Source of the DNA: JAEUOS01 sp031423955
GTDB taxonomy: Bacteria > Pseudomonadota > Gammaproteobacteria > Burkholderiales > JAEUOS01
Direction: 5' to 3'
Assembly (NCBI GenBank): GCA_031423955.1
Contig: JANPGJ010000129.1
Coordinates: 7,621 to 71,620, forward strand
DNA: 64,000 nucleotides
Positions 54,820 through 63,273 of this stretch are shown here, in pieces (within the stretch, counting starts at the first letter, position 1; the number at the start of each line of letters is the position of its first letter). The notes below the pieces were generated by a model that saw nothing but the letters and a program-made list of their open reading frames with translations, did not search any database and was not told where the DNA came from. A program made the translations under genes and the position numbers.

Positions 54820-55284
54820 ATGGTAGCGCCGGAAAGTAGCGAGTCGTTCCCGGGCCTGCGGCCGCAACCCGGGGTGTCGGAAGGCAAAGCCGACCTGGCT
54901 GAAGTCGCGTTCGAGTCGGTGTTCGAATCGGTCTCGGTCCTGTTTCGCGAAACCGGCAGCATCCTGCACCAGATCATCGGCCTCGAATTTCGCAGCGGCC
55001 GCGCGCACGATGCGCACATCGAAGTGGTCAGGACGCCCGAACGGGTGCCGGTACTGATCGAGCGCATGCAGCGCAAATGGGGCGCGGTGGCGCATGTGCG
55101 CCTTGCAGCGAACCTGCCAGGCAACATACCCGGCCTGCCCCATCCGGAGCGCCGCAGCCTGGCGGTGATCGAGATTCACGCGGCCAAGTCGGTGGCCAAG
55201 GCCTACTGCCGGATCAACCGGGTGGTCTACGAGATCAGTCGCGGCACCCTGGTCAGGGAAGGCGCTGCCGGCGTCGCTGGGTAG
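54820..55284 (+). CDS. Unrecognised 154-residue protein
   Basis: I do not recognise this protein. It is soluble, with no signal peptide or membrane helix. After a Ser/Pro/Gly-rich N-terminus (~1-22) comes a mixed alpha/beta region with SVFESVSVLFRETGSILHQI, RAHDAHIEVVRTPERVPVLI and RRSLAVIEIHAAKSVAKAYC. Codon choice on this strand looks like that of its neighbours; the longer frame on the opposite strand gives a His/Arg/Asp-rich product typical of shadows. It is flanked by 232 and 214 bases of apparently non-coding DNA. Confidence 0.6.
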   Translation: MVAPESSESFPGLRPQPGVSEGKADLAEVAFESVFESVSVLFRETGSILHQIIGLEFRSGRAHDAHIEVVRTPERVPVLIERMQRKWGAVAHVRLAANLPGNIPGLPHPERRSLAVIEIHAAKSVAKAYCRINRVVYEISRGTLVREGAAGVAG

Positions 55285-55498
55285 GCGTTCTGCCATCCCC
55301 TGGCGCGGTGCGCTCGGGCCACCTCAAGCGGTCGAAGTTCGTTCCCGCCAAGTCACGCGCGGCGATGCCGGGCGCCCATGCGCGCTCGCCGAGGAGTCGA
55401 ACGGCACCTGCTTCTGCGCGACCGCAGTCGGCATCGCCGCCCGACTTCCCGCGTGCGAGGCCATGACGTGGCATCCTGCCGGTAATCGATAGGAACGC

Positions 55499-57283
55499 AT
55501 GGAACACGGCAACGCATTTCTGATCCAGGCCAGCATCTACTTCGCCGCCGCGGTGGTCGCGGTGATGGTTGCCCATCGCCTGGGGCTGGGCACGGTTGCG
55601 GGTTACCTGATCGCCGGCATCGTGATCGGCCCCTGGGGCTTCAAGCTGATCGCCAATGTCGACGACGTGCGGCGCTTCGCGGAAATCGGCGTGGTGTTCC
55701 TGCTGTTCGTGATCGGCCTGGAACTTGAGCCCAAACGCCTGTGGGCCATGCGCGGGCGGCTGCTCAATCTCGGCTTGTCGCAGGTGGCGGGTTCGATCGC
55801 GCTGATCGCGCTGGTCGCCTGGGCGCTGGGGGTCGATCCGCGGGTTGGTCTGGTGGCCGGCATGGCACTGGCCCTGTCATCGACCGCGCTGGCCTTGCAG
55901 CCGCTCAACGAACGCGGCGGGCTCGGCACCGCCGGCGGCCAGGCGAGCTTCGCAATCCTTCTGTTCCAGGACCTGGCGGTGATCCCGATGCTGGCGGTAC
56001 TGCCCCTGCTCGGCAATGCCGGTGGCGCCGCTGGCTTTTCATGGAGCGGCCTGGGATTCGCGCTGCTGGTCATCGCCGTCACCCTGGTCGGCGGCCATTT
56101 CCTGGCGCGACCGGTGTTCCGGCATATCGCGCGCACCCGCCAGCGCGAAGTGTTCACCGCCTTCGCCTTGTTGCTGGTGCTGGGCATCGCGCTCGGCTTC
56201 GAGGCGGCTGGCCTGTCGATGGCGCTGGGGGCGTTTCTCGCCGGCGTGCTGCTCGCCGAATCCGAATATCGCCACGAGATCGAGGCCGCGGTCGAGCCCT
56301 TCAAGGGTTTGTTGCTGGGCTTGTTTTTCATCTCGGTCGGCATGAGCGTGGATTTCGGCGTGCTGCTGGTGCGCCCGCTTGCGATCATCGGCCTGATCAG
56401 CGGCTTGTTTGTGCTCAAGGGCGCGCTGCTGTGGGTGATCGCGCGCGTGGCGCGCCTGCCGGCCGGCGAGCAGCCCCTGTTCATCCTGCTGCTTGCGCAG
56501 GGCGGCGAATTCGCTTTCGTGCTGCTCGGCCTGGGTCAGAGTTACGGTGCGATACCCGGCGAGACCGCGCGCGCCATCACGCTGGCAGTGGCCTTGTCGA
56601 TGCTGGCCACGCCGTTCCTGCTGGCGCTGCACGATCGGCTGCTGATGCCGCGGCTTGCCGGCACGGCGAAGAAGCGCGCCGAGGACATGCCCGAAGCCGG
56701 TGTGGTGATCATTGCCGGGCTCGGGCGCGTCGGTCAGGTGGTGGCGCGGCTGCTGCATGCCAGCGGCGTGCAGCCGGTGGTGCTCGACGACGACCCCGAC
56801 CATGTCGAAGAGTGCCGCAAGTTCGGTTTTCGCGCCTTCTACGGCGACGCCACCCGGGTCGACCTGCTGCACGCCGCCGGTGCCGACAGCGCCGCGTTCC
56901 TGATCTCGGCGCTCAACGAGCCCGAGGCTACCTCGCAACTCGCGCGCACCTGCAAAAAACACTTTCCGAATCTGCGTATCATCGCCCGCGCCCACGACAT
57001 GCGCCACCTGTTCGACCTGCGCGACATCGGCGTCGAAGCGATCGAACGCGATACCTTCCAATCTTCCTTGAAGCTGGGCGAGATCGCGCTCACCCTGATC
57101 GGCGGCGACGCTGCCCGCGCCGGGCGCATCGTGCGCGCATTCGCCGAACACGATCACGAAGTGCTGGCCAAGCTCTACGCGGTGCACCGCGGCGCGCCGG
57201 ATCACCACATCACGGTGTCCAATGAACTGCGTGACCAGCTGGCGATGACGCTCAACGAGGATCGGGTCAATCCGCTGCGTTGA
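55499..57283 (+). CDS. CPA2-family cation/proton antiporter with RCK domain (KefB/KefC-like)
   Basis: This is a membrane antiporter of the monovalent cation:proton antiporter-2 family. The 594 residues include about 12-13 membrane helices (1-380), with GYLIAGIVIGPWGF, VIGLELEPKRLWAMRG and ALSSTALALQPLNERGG, and LFQDLAVIPMLAVLPLL. The cytoplasmic RCK-N domain starts VVIIAGLGRVGQVVARLLHA, which should bind a dinucleotide. KefB/KefC potassium efflux proteins are the best-known relatives, but ion and regulation are unproven here. It is convergent with the helicase gene. Confidence 0.92.
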   Translation: MEHGNAFLIQASIYFAAAVVAVMVAHRLGLGTVAGYLIAGIVIGPWGFKLIANVDDVRRFAEIGVVFLLFVIGLELEPKRLWAMRGRLLNLGLSQVAGSIALIALVAWALGVDPRVGLVAGMALALSSTALALQPLNERGGLGTAGGQASFAILLFQDLAVIPMLAVLPLLGNAGGAAGFSWSGLGFALLVIAVTLVGGHFLARPVFRHIARTRQREVFTAFALLLVLGIALGFEAAGLSMALGAFLAGVLLAESEYRHEIEAAVEPFKGLLLGLFFISVGMSVDFGVLLVRPLAIIGLISGLFVLKGALLWVIARVARLPAGEQPLFILLLAQGGEFAFVLLGLGQSYGAIPGETARAITLAVALSMLATPFLLALHDRLLMPRLAGTAKKRAEDMPEAGVVIIAGLGRVGQVVARLLHASGVQPVVLDDDPDHVEECRKFGFRAFYGDATRVDLLHAAGADSAAFLISALNEPEATSQLARTCKKHFPNLRIIARAHDMRHLFDLRDIGVEAIERDTFQSSLKLGEIALTLIGGDAARAGRIVRAFAEHDHEVLAKLYAVHRGAPDHHITVSNELRDQLAMTLNEDRVNPLR

Positions 57284-57336
57284 GCGATCGCGCGAAGGTG
57301 GCGTTAACGATGATTTCCGCGGCTGCCGGAATCGCT

Positions 57337-60312
57337 TCAAGAGAAATCGTCGGCGTCTGCGTCGCTCCTTGCACCGCGCCGCAGCGCTCGCTCCACGACG
57401 TCGGCCAACACCGGATTGCGCTCAGTCCCGTGGCATGTCCCGGCGTCAACCCAGGCCAGATTGAGGGTTTCGAAAACCGGGCGCCAACCCGCTCCGGCGT
57501 CGTCGCCGAGGGTGCGCAAGTGCATCAATGGATTGGGAAGATAGTAGCCATTGGTGGTGCGCACCCACAGATTGCGCGCCGGCTGGTAGGCGCTATTGAG
57601 TTCGGCGCGCGCCAGCACGTGGTTCAAGTAGGTTCGCTTGCGCCGTTGTGCGCTCCACAGATGATCCGGCAGGCGCGACAGCGTAGCGTGCAGCGGGTCG
57701 GCGAAGAAGCCGCGAAAGTATTTGTACGGGTCACGCGCCGAACCCGCGCAGCGAGTGTTCTGGGTCTTGAAGCCGGCCAGCATCAGGCTCAACACCCAGT
57801 ACTCGCCTTGATGGCGCTCCAGCCGCACCAGGCGGCCGCCGGTCTGCACGTCAAGTACCACCGGTGCGATGCGCGCGTGCAGCGGCGCGATCGATTGTTC
57901 CGCGAACACCGGGTCTTCCATCGCGCGGTTCAGGGCGCACATCCATGCCGTGTGGCTGAATTCATCGGTGGTTTGCGGGTTGGCGCCACGTTCCAGCAGC
58001 GCGTCGACCAGGGCCAGGTTACCGGCGCGGGCTGCCAGCATCAAGGGTGTGGCGCCAGTGGGGCTATGGTGATCCACGCCGTACTGTTCGCACTGGCGCA
58101 GCAGATCCTTGAAGTTGCGTGCGGTGTACGGTTGCAGGTGGCGGTTGCGCAATACGGCGACGGCGCGCATCGAAAAGTCATACTGGCGATCGTGATCGCC
58201 ATACAAGTCCTCGCGTTTGAGTTCGCCGAAAAAGCCGCCCGGAGCGAGCGCGCGCGCCGGCGCGAACAGTGCTTGCGTAGCCAACTCTTCGATCCAGCTA
58301 TGCTGGCCGTGCCATAGCGCGTAGTCCAGCAGCGCCTGGCGCGGCTTGGCCGAGGGTTGCGTGCGGTCGAGCGCGCGCGGCAACAACTCGCGCATCATCG
58401 TGTCCGACCAGGGCGCCCACGGCACCGCCTTGGTTTGCAGGAAAGCATCGCGGATCGCGCGCGCCTGTTCTTCCTTGCCTTGCAGTTCGAGCTTGCGGGC
58501 CTCCTGTGCCCATTCGTCGCGCGACGAGGCCGCCACCGGCGCTGCCGCGGTTGCCTGCGCCGGATCCCTCACCTCAAGCCCGAGCAGGCGCAGCAGCGGG
58601 TGGGATGTGTCCGACTCCACCAGCACCAGGGTTTCGACCGCGCGGGTCATCGCCACATACAGCGCATTGACATAGAACTTGTAGAGCTCAAGCGACTTGT
58701 CGTTCTTGTCGCGCGCCCGCCGGTATTCGAGCGCCTCCGCCTGCAGGTCCATCGGGGTGACGCCCTCGCACAGTTCTGAATAGGCCGCGCGCTGGCCGGA
58801 CACCAGCGCATACAGAATCACGTGCGGATATTCCAGGCCCTTGGCTTCGTAAACCGAAAACACCAGCGGCGTGCGGAAATGCGCGCGCGCCGCCGGCTTG
58901 TCTTCGTCACGCAGCACCACCACCGCGTGCCGTACCGACGCGCGGGTGCGCAGATCGAGTTCACGCAGGGCGCCGTCGCGCGCCGGCAATAGCTGTACCT
59001 CACCTTCGATCGGCGAGGCGCTTTGCACCAGGAAATTGCTTTCGCGGTCGATCGAGCCGAAGCGCGCCTGCTTGATCTTCAGGAGCGTATTGGCAAGCCG
59101 GGTCACGCCGCGGGTATTGCGGAAGTTGGCCTGCAGCACCGACATCGCCTGGTGCTCGGCAGCGGCGCCGGCCAGACCGTGCCAGAACATCGTGCGCACC
59201 GCCGCCCAGGAGAAGAAATTCGGGTGCACGATCTGGTTCGAATCGCCGCACAGCAGGAACTGGCCGGGTTTCTTCAGGCAGGCCAGCACCAGCGCGAGTT
59301 GCACGTTGGTCAGGTCCTGCACCTCGTCGATCACCACGAAGTCGTAGACCGGCTGCGCCAGAGCGCGCCATTCGTGCGCCACCAGGTTGAGATCGTATAG
59401 ACCGGCTTCGGCCAGCCATTGCCGATAGCGCTCGAACAGCAGATGCGCCGCTTCACGCGCCGGCGCCTCCAGCAACGACTGCCGGGGTCCGAGCGCAAGA
59501 TAGGCCGGAAGATCAAGCGGGCCCGATGCATCCGCGCCGATCACGCCGCGAAATTCCTCAAACAAGGCGTGCGCGTCAAGATCGCCAGGCATCGACCGCG
59601 CCGCCTGGCGATGGCGCTCGAACCAGCCGCGAAAGGCCGCAAACGTGACCTCGCGCCCGGCCGGCACACGCAGGGTCTCGACCAGTTCGCGGTAACTCAG
59701 GAACTCCGCTTCCTGCGCCGGATTCTCATAGCCATGGGCGTCGTGCAAAGCGCGCGCCGACTGCGCGAGGTAGGCCGAGTGCGTCACATACAGCACCCGG
59801 CCTTCGGCCTCACGCATCTTGGCAAGAGTGACCGCGGTCTTGCCGGAGCCGGCCGACCCGACCACCACCACCGGCGCCGGCAAGCGGCGCACCGCCTCCT
59901 GCGCGTCATCGAAGACGATCGGCCGGTCGAGCATCTCGAACTCGGAACGCGACGGGTGCAACCAGCGCAAGGGCACGCTGTCGGCAACCGTGCCGCCCGC
60001 GAAGGTATCGGCCACCACCGGCTCGCGCTCGATCTTCGCTTCATCGATCACCGCGCCGCGCAGGAAGCGTGATTTTTCGTAGGCGTGGTTTTCAATCACT
60101 TCGAGCGCCAGGCAAACCGTTTCGTCGCCGAAGCGCGCGAACTGCAGCAACAGCCGGTTGCTGTAGTCGAGCTTGGCGCGCCAGTAAGCGCCAGGCGCCA
60201 GTTTCTTGATGTCCGCGCTGCGGAAGTCACCGGCCTCGATAGCGCTGCGGATTTTCGCGAATGCCGGCTTGACACGTCGCAGGTCGAGGTCTTTGTAGGT
60301 TAGAAGTCGCAT
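57337..60312 (-). CDS. RelE/ParE-like - SF1 helicase - ankyrin fusion protein
   Basis: This 991-residue protein (start ATG at 60312, MRLLTYKDLDLRRVKPAFAK; in-frame starts at 60336 and 60351 are possible) combines several parts. Residues ~1-85 resemble the RelE/ParE fold. The UvrD/Rep-type helicase has Walker A VVVGSAGSGKTAVTL, Walker B YDFVVIDEVQDL, LLCGDSNQIVHPN, LQANFRNTRGVTRLAN, SVYEAKGLEYPHV and YVNALYVAMTRAVETL. Around residue 760 an ankyrin segment has GATPLMLAARAGNLALVDAL. The last ~200 residues are unrecognised. The protein lies beside toxin-antitoxin genes and may be an anti-phage or DNA-processing factor; that is inference. Confidence 0.85.
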   Translation of the reverse strand: MRLLTYKDLDLRRVKPAFAKIRSAIEAGDFRSADIKKLAPGAYWRAKLDYSNRLLLQFARFGDETVCLALEVIENHAYEKSRFLRGAVIDEAKIEREPVVADTFAGGTVADSVPLRWLHPSRSEFEMLDRPIVFDDAQEAVRRLPAPVVVVGSAGSGKTAVTLAKMREAEGRVLYVTHSAYLAQSARALHDAHGYENPAQEAEFLSYRELVETLRVPAGREVTFAAFRGWFERHRQAARSMPGDLDAHALFEEFRGVIGADASGPLDLPAYLALGPRQSLLEAPAREAAHLLFERYRQWLAEAGLYDLNLVAHEWRALAQPVYDFVVIDEVQDLTNVQLALVLACLKKPGQFLLCGDSNQIVHPNFFSWAAVRTMFWHGLAGAAAEHQAMSVLQANFRNTRGVTRLANTLLKIKQARFGSIDRESNFLVQSASPIEGEVQLLPARDGALRELDLRTRASVRHAVVVLRDEDKPAARAHFRTPLVFSVYEAKGLEYPHVILYALVSGQRAAYSELCEGVTPMDLQAEALEYRRARDKNDKSLELYKFYVNALYVAMTRAVETLVLVESDTSHPLLRLLGLEVRDPAQATAAAPVAASSRDEWAQEARKLELQGKEEQARAIRDAFLQTKAVPWAPWSDTMMRELLPRALDRTQPSAKPRQALLDYALWHGQHSWIEELATQALFAPARALAPGGFFGELKREDLYGDHDRQYDFSMRAVAVLRNRHLQPYTARNFKDLLRQCEQYGVDHHSPTGATPLMLAARAGNLALVDALLERGANPQTTDEFSHTAWMCALNRAMEDPVFAEQSIAPLHARIAPVVLDVQTGGRLVRLERHQGEYWVLSLMLAGFKTQNTRCAGSARDPYKYFRGFFADPLHATLSRLPDHLWSAQRRKRTYLNHVLARAELNSAYQPARNLWVRTTNGYYLPNPLMHLRTLGDDAGAGWRPVFETLNLAWVDAGTCHGTERNPVLADVVERALRRGARSDADADDFS

Positions 60313-60445
60313 GCTTTGAATGGTAGCAGCCGACATCCACGATGTTTCCAACTGTCAGCATGGTGGCACTGTCAGTGAAAGGCAAGAGTTCCGACCATCC
60401 GCCTACGGTGGCCGCCTTGGAAACAAGCCAATGCGCGAGCCAGAG

Positions 60446-60488
60446 TTGACTTGCTTTATCAAATGAGCAATAATTATCGATCATATGA
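60446..60488 (+). promoter_or_regulatory. Promoter and possible operator of the Xre-RES toxin-antitoxin pair
   Basis: TTGACT (60446-60451), 17 bases and AATAAT (60469-60474) form a good sigma70 promoter. The palindrome TCATATGA (60481-60488) lies at the expected transcription start and is a candidate operator for autorepression by the antitoxin. The region is divergent from the helicase fusion. Confidence 0.55.
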
Positions 60489-60509
60489 GTGTTTCTATGA
60501 ACTTCTGAC

Positions 60510-61082
60510 ATGTCCCGTTCCGCAGCGATTGCACGTTCCGTACCTCGCAAAGCACGTGCGCAGACTGTTGCATTTGCGATGTCCCATAGTGGCGGCGGCG
60601 TCAAGGTTGGCGCCAAGCGCGGCAATCCTGCCGCCCTGGCGAAAAAATTCGTACGCCCAAGTTTCGAACGGATGATTCATTTGGAGCCGATGGAACGCGT
60701 CGCAATGGCCAAGGCGGGCTTGTCTGCCGCGGCCCTACCTGCATTCGCCGAGCGCATGGGTGTTTCCAATGAATGGCTATTCTCCAGGCTCGGCCTGGCC
60801 TCGGCGACCATCGGTCGCAAACTGCGCGCCGACAGTCCCCTGTCGACAGAAGAGGGTGCTCGTACGCTCGGACTGGCACGTCTGATCGGCCTGGCGCAAA
60901 GCATTGTGGAAGAATCCGGCGATCCCGAAGGCTTCAATCCCGCGGCCTGGGTAGCCCGCTGGCTGGAGCAACCGTTGCCGGCGCTCGGCGGCGCGGCACC
61001 GGCGCACCTCATGGACACCAGCGAAGGCCAGGCGATCGTGGCCGCACTGCTTGAACAGATCCGGCACGGCACCTACGCGTGA
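60510..61082 (+). CDS. Antitoxin of Xre/ParS (MbcA) family
   Basis: This 190-residue protein is the antitoxin partner of the RES toxin that follows. The N-terminal ~60 residues are basic and low-complexity. The middle carries an Xre-like helix-turn-helix segment (LPAFAERMGVSNEWLFSRLG), and the C-terminal DUF2384/ParS region contains ARLIGLAQSIVEESGDPEGF and FNPAAWVARWLEQPLPALGG. It should bind and block the toxin active site and repress its own promoter. The stop overlaps the toxin GTG by four bases. A later start is possible, as family members are usually 120-160 residues. Confidence 0.88.
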   Translation: MSRSAAIARSVPRKARAQTVAFAMSHSGGGVKVGAKRGNPAALAKKFVRPSFERMIHLEPMERVAMAKAGLSAAALPAFAERMGVSNEWLFSRLGLASATIGRKLRADSPLSTEEGARTLGLARLIGLAQSIVEESGDPEGFNPAAWVARWLEQPLPALGGAAPAHLMDTSEGQAIVAALLEQIRHGTYA

Positions 61083-61552
61083 GCGTTGCGATTTGGCGCA
61101 TTGCAACTGCGCGGCCGGGGCTGCCGGCCACCGACCTTGGTGGGAATGGCGCGGCAATTGCCGGCGGGCGCTGGAACAGCCCTGGCAGACGGGCCATCTA
61201 CGCTTCAACCAGCATCGCACTGGCGTGCCTTGAAACTCTGGCGCATTTGAACAGTTCTTCACTACCGTTGAAACGATTCCTTGTACGTGTCGATGTCCCT
61301 GATGATGTGTGGACCGGGCGTACGGTCCGAACGCCGGCCAACCTGCCTGCTGGCTGGGACTCACTTCCTGCAGGCAAGGCATCAAGGCAAATTGGCGACC
61401 AGTGGTTGGACCAAGGGCTGACGGCGCTGCTCCAGGTACCGTCTGTGATCATTCCAGAGGAATTCAACCTCGTCCTGAATCCACGGCACTCCGATCTGCC
61501 GCGCGTAAGGGCCGAGTTGACCCGCGAGTGGGCCTACGACGCGAGGTTGTAG
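61079..61552 (+). CDS. RES-domain toxin (NAD-depleting type)
   Basis: RES toxins degrade NAD and stop growth when the antitoxin is lost. The 157-residue protein carries the RES triad region: Arg in AIWRIATARPGL, GGRWNSPGRRAIYAS, Glu in LACLETLAHL, and Ser in LLQVPSVIIPEEFNLVLNP. It starts with GTG at 61079, overlapping the antitoxin stop (GTGA), so translation is coupled. All key motifs appear intact. RES-Xre pairs are widespread on plasmids and in accessory DNA. Confidence 0.9.
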   Translation: MSVAIWRIATARPGLPATDLGGNGAAIAGGRWNSPGRRAIYASTSIALACLETLAHLNSSSLPLKRFLVRVDVPDDVWTGRTVRTPANLPAGWDSLPAGKASRQIGDQWLDQGLTALLQVPSVIIPEEFNLVLNPRHSDLPRVRAELTREWAYDARL

Positions 61553-61667
61553 AGCAACGCGGACCAATCCGGCGATATCCCGCCTATGACCGCGGCATCA
61601 AAAACGGCTGGGGATTCCTCATCGAGACGATGTTGCCCAAGACCGTCAGGAAGCTTAAGGCCATGTA
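61553..61667 (+). other. Remnant upstream of the vapC pseudogene
   Basis: A short frame ending NGWGFLIETMLPKTVRKLKAM and a TAA (61666-61668) overlaps the vapC start by one base, the coupling expected of an antitoxin gene. The frame has no intact start or recognisable domain, so I read it as the tail of a lost antitoxin or other upstream gene. Confidence 0.35.
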
Positions 61668-62078
61668 ATGCGATTCATGCTCCATACCGCGGTCTCAATC
61701 GAGATCGAGCATGAAACCCCGTACATCCTGAATCGCCTCTACCGTTTCAGTCCACGCGATGTGGCCATCTCGGCCATCGCCCTGACCGAACTGCAAGTCG
61801 GTGTGGAACGCGGTACCTTGAAGGCGAAGAACAAGGCTAGGCTGGCCATCCTGGTCAAGAAATTCCAGCCGCTGGCCTTCGACCAGCGCGCAGCGCTCGC
61901 CGCGGCCAAACTCCTGGCGATCCATGAAATCAAGGGCAATCCGTAGGCCACCTTTGACCTGGTCATCGCCGCTCATGCCAACGCGCTGGGTGTGCCAGTA
62001 GCCTACCGCGACGGCGACTTCAACCGCTTCGCCATCAAGAAACAGCGCTGGTCCGACAAGTTGAGCGCGCTCACGTAG
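61668..62078 (+). pseudogene. Decayed VapC-type PIN-domain toxin
   Basis: The frame from ATG 61668 to TAG 62076-62078 translates as a VapC-like PIN ribonuclease of ~136 codons, but it is interrupted by an in-frame TAG at 61944-61946 (codon 93). It begins MRFMLHTAVSIEIEHETPY, where functional VapC have Asp at residue 6 and Asn at 8; here they are His and Ala. Later segments SPRDVAISAIALTELQVGVE and, after the stop, TFDLVIAAHANALGVPV are well preserved. A catalytic loss followed by truncation is likely. Confidence 0.85.
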
Positions 62079-62509
62079 GGCATGCCGATACGGATCGCAA
62101 TCCCTTTTTCCTCAGGGCGGTGATGCAGGCGCGTGCCGCGCGCCTGTGCATACTGAGACAAGCCGTACTTTGCCCCTCGTCCACTGTTTCTGTTCGCCTC
62201 GCCGCTGTCAAGCCGCTTGCGCGCCTCGAGAAGGTTTTTCGTGAATAGAAAGGGGCTGTCGTCGAAATTTGCGAGTCGGCGAGCAGGTAGGGCCGAAGGG
62301 TTTTCTCTTGGTATTGCGATCTTCCCGGGCGGCGCGGAGCGGTGCCCGCGTCGCTATTGCCGTGAACGTCAATACTGCGCTTTCGCAACGGAGGGCAGGC
62401 CATCATTGACCCGCGCCGCAATCAGAATTGCGATCGTGTTCCAGGCCACGAGTCTGTGCGATCTTCGCTAGACTAGCCGCAGCGCGGTTTCGTTTGCCGG
62501 GAGATTGAA
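62079..62509 (+). other. Non-coding region between toxin modules
   Basis: This 431-base stretch carries no frame that I can assign on either strand and no clear terminator or promoter pair. A good GGGAG ribosome-binding site lies at its end for the DUF433 gene. Because it joins two toxin-antitoxin modules it may be the scar of earlier insertions. Confidence 0.45.
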
Positions 62510-62755
62510 ATGGCCATTGACTACCATTCCTACATTGTTCGCGATCCCGCCATTTGCGGTGGGGACGCTGTGTTGGCAGGTACTCGGGTTTCGCTGCGAA
62601 CCGTGCTCGCATCGCTGGCAGAGGGCCTGGATACGCAACAGATTATCGAGCACTTCCCGACACTCTCGCCGGCTGCGGTACGGGCTGTGATCGCGTTCGC
62701 GGCCGTGTCGACCGAGGAGGACCTGCCATTGCCTTCGGCGCCCGCGCTGCCATGA
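62510..62755 (+). CDS. DUF433-family antitoxin-like protein
   Basis: This 81-residue protein matches the DUF433 family, small helical DNA-binding proteins that act as antitoxins of PIN-like toxins. The hallmark is IVRDPAICGGDAVLAGTRVS then LRTVLASLAEGLDTQQIIEH. The ATG follows CGGGAGATTGAA. Its TGA overlaps the ATG of the next gene (ATGA), so the pair is translationally coupled. The order antitoxin then toxin is as expected. Confidence 0.88.
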   Translation: MAIDYHSYIVRDPAICGGDAVLAGTRVSLRTVLASLAEGLDTQQIIEHFPTLSPAAVRAVIAFAAVSTEEDLPLPSAPALP

Positions 62756-63102
62756 AAGTAAAGCTCGACGAGAACATTTCCGCCAAGCTTGTGGAAGTTC
62801 TACGTCACGCTGGTCACGATACGGACACTATTGCGGATGAAGGCTTGACGGGGCGGCCGGATCGCGATGTATGGGCAGCGGCGCAAGCCTCGGACCGTTT
62901 TTTGGTGACTCAGGATCTCGATTTTTCCGACTCACGTCGATTCGCGCCGGGGACTCATGCCGGCGTATTGCTGGTGCGTTTGCGCGAACCGGGGGCGGGT
63001 GCTTTGGTGCAGGCTGTGTCGGCGGTCGCAGATCAATTCGACACCTGGCATGGCTGCTTTGTGGTGCTTAGCGAGCGTAAATTGAGGATCAGGCGCCCAT
63101 AG
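62752..63102 (+). CDS. DUF5615 PIN-like toxin
   Basis: This is the probable ribonuclease partner of the DUF433 protein. The 116-residue sequence begins MKVKLDENISAKLVEVLRHA, with the acidic Asp-Glu of the PIN-like active site, followed by DTIADEGLTGRPDRDVWAAA and FLVTQDLDFSDSRRF, which carries further acidic residues. All the conserved acidic positions that I know are present, so it looks intact. The start is ATG 62752, overlapping the DUF433 stop; the frame is open further upstream but without similarity. Confidence 0.88.
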   Translation: MKVKLDENISAKLVEVLRHAGHDTDTIADEGLTGRPDRDVWAAAQASDRFLVTQDLDFSDSRRFAPGTHAGVLLVRLREPGAGALVQAVSAVADQFDTWHGCFVVLSERKLRIRRP

Positions 63103-63273
63103 TCGAAAAGCAGGTTGGCGGAAACATGGCGATTTTCCGCCGGGCCGCCACCGCGTAACGCGCGGCGCAGGCCGTTGGCGCATGGAATCGTTTGGTCGGC
63201 GGTGGTCGCGTCGCCGGCCACCGCGCCTGCCGCATAATCCGCAGGTCGCGCAACTCCCGAACAGGCAAACACG

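Noticed and set aside
55741..57225. 494-codon second frame inside the CPA2 antiporter
   Set aside because: Arg/Gly/Ala-rich composition without domains; the antiporter frame has full family similarity.
62071..62421. 116-codon minus-strand frame in the gap before DUF433
   Set aside because: No domain, no clear start signal and a Thr/Ser/Arg-rich product; not enough to call a gene.
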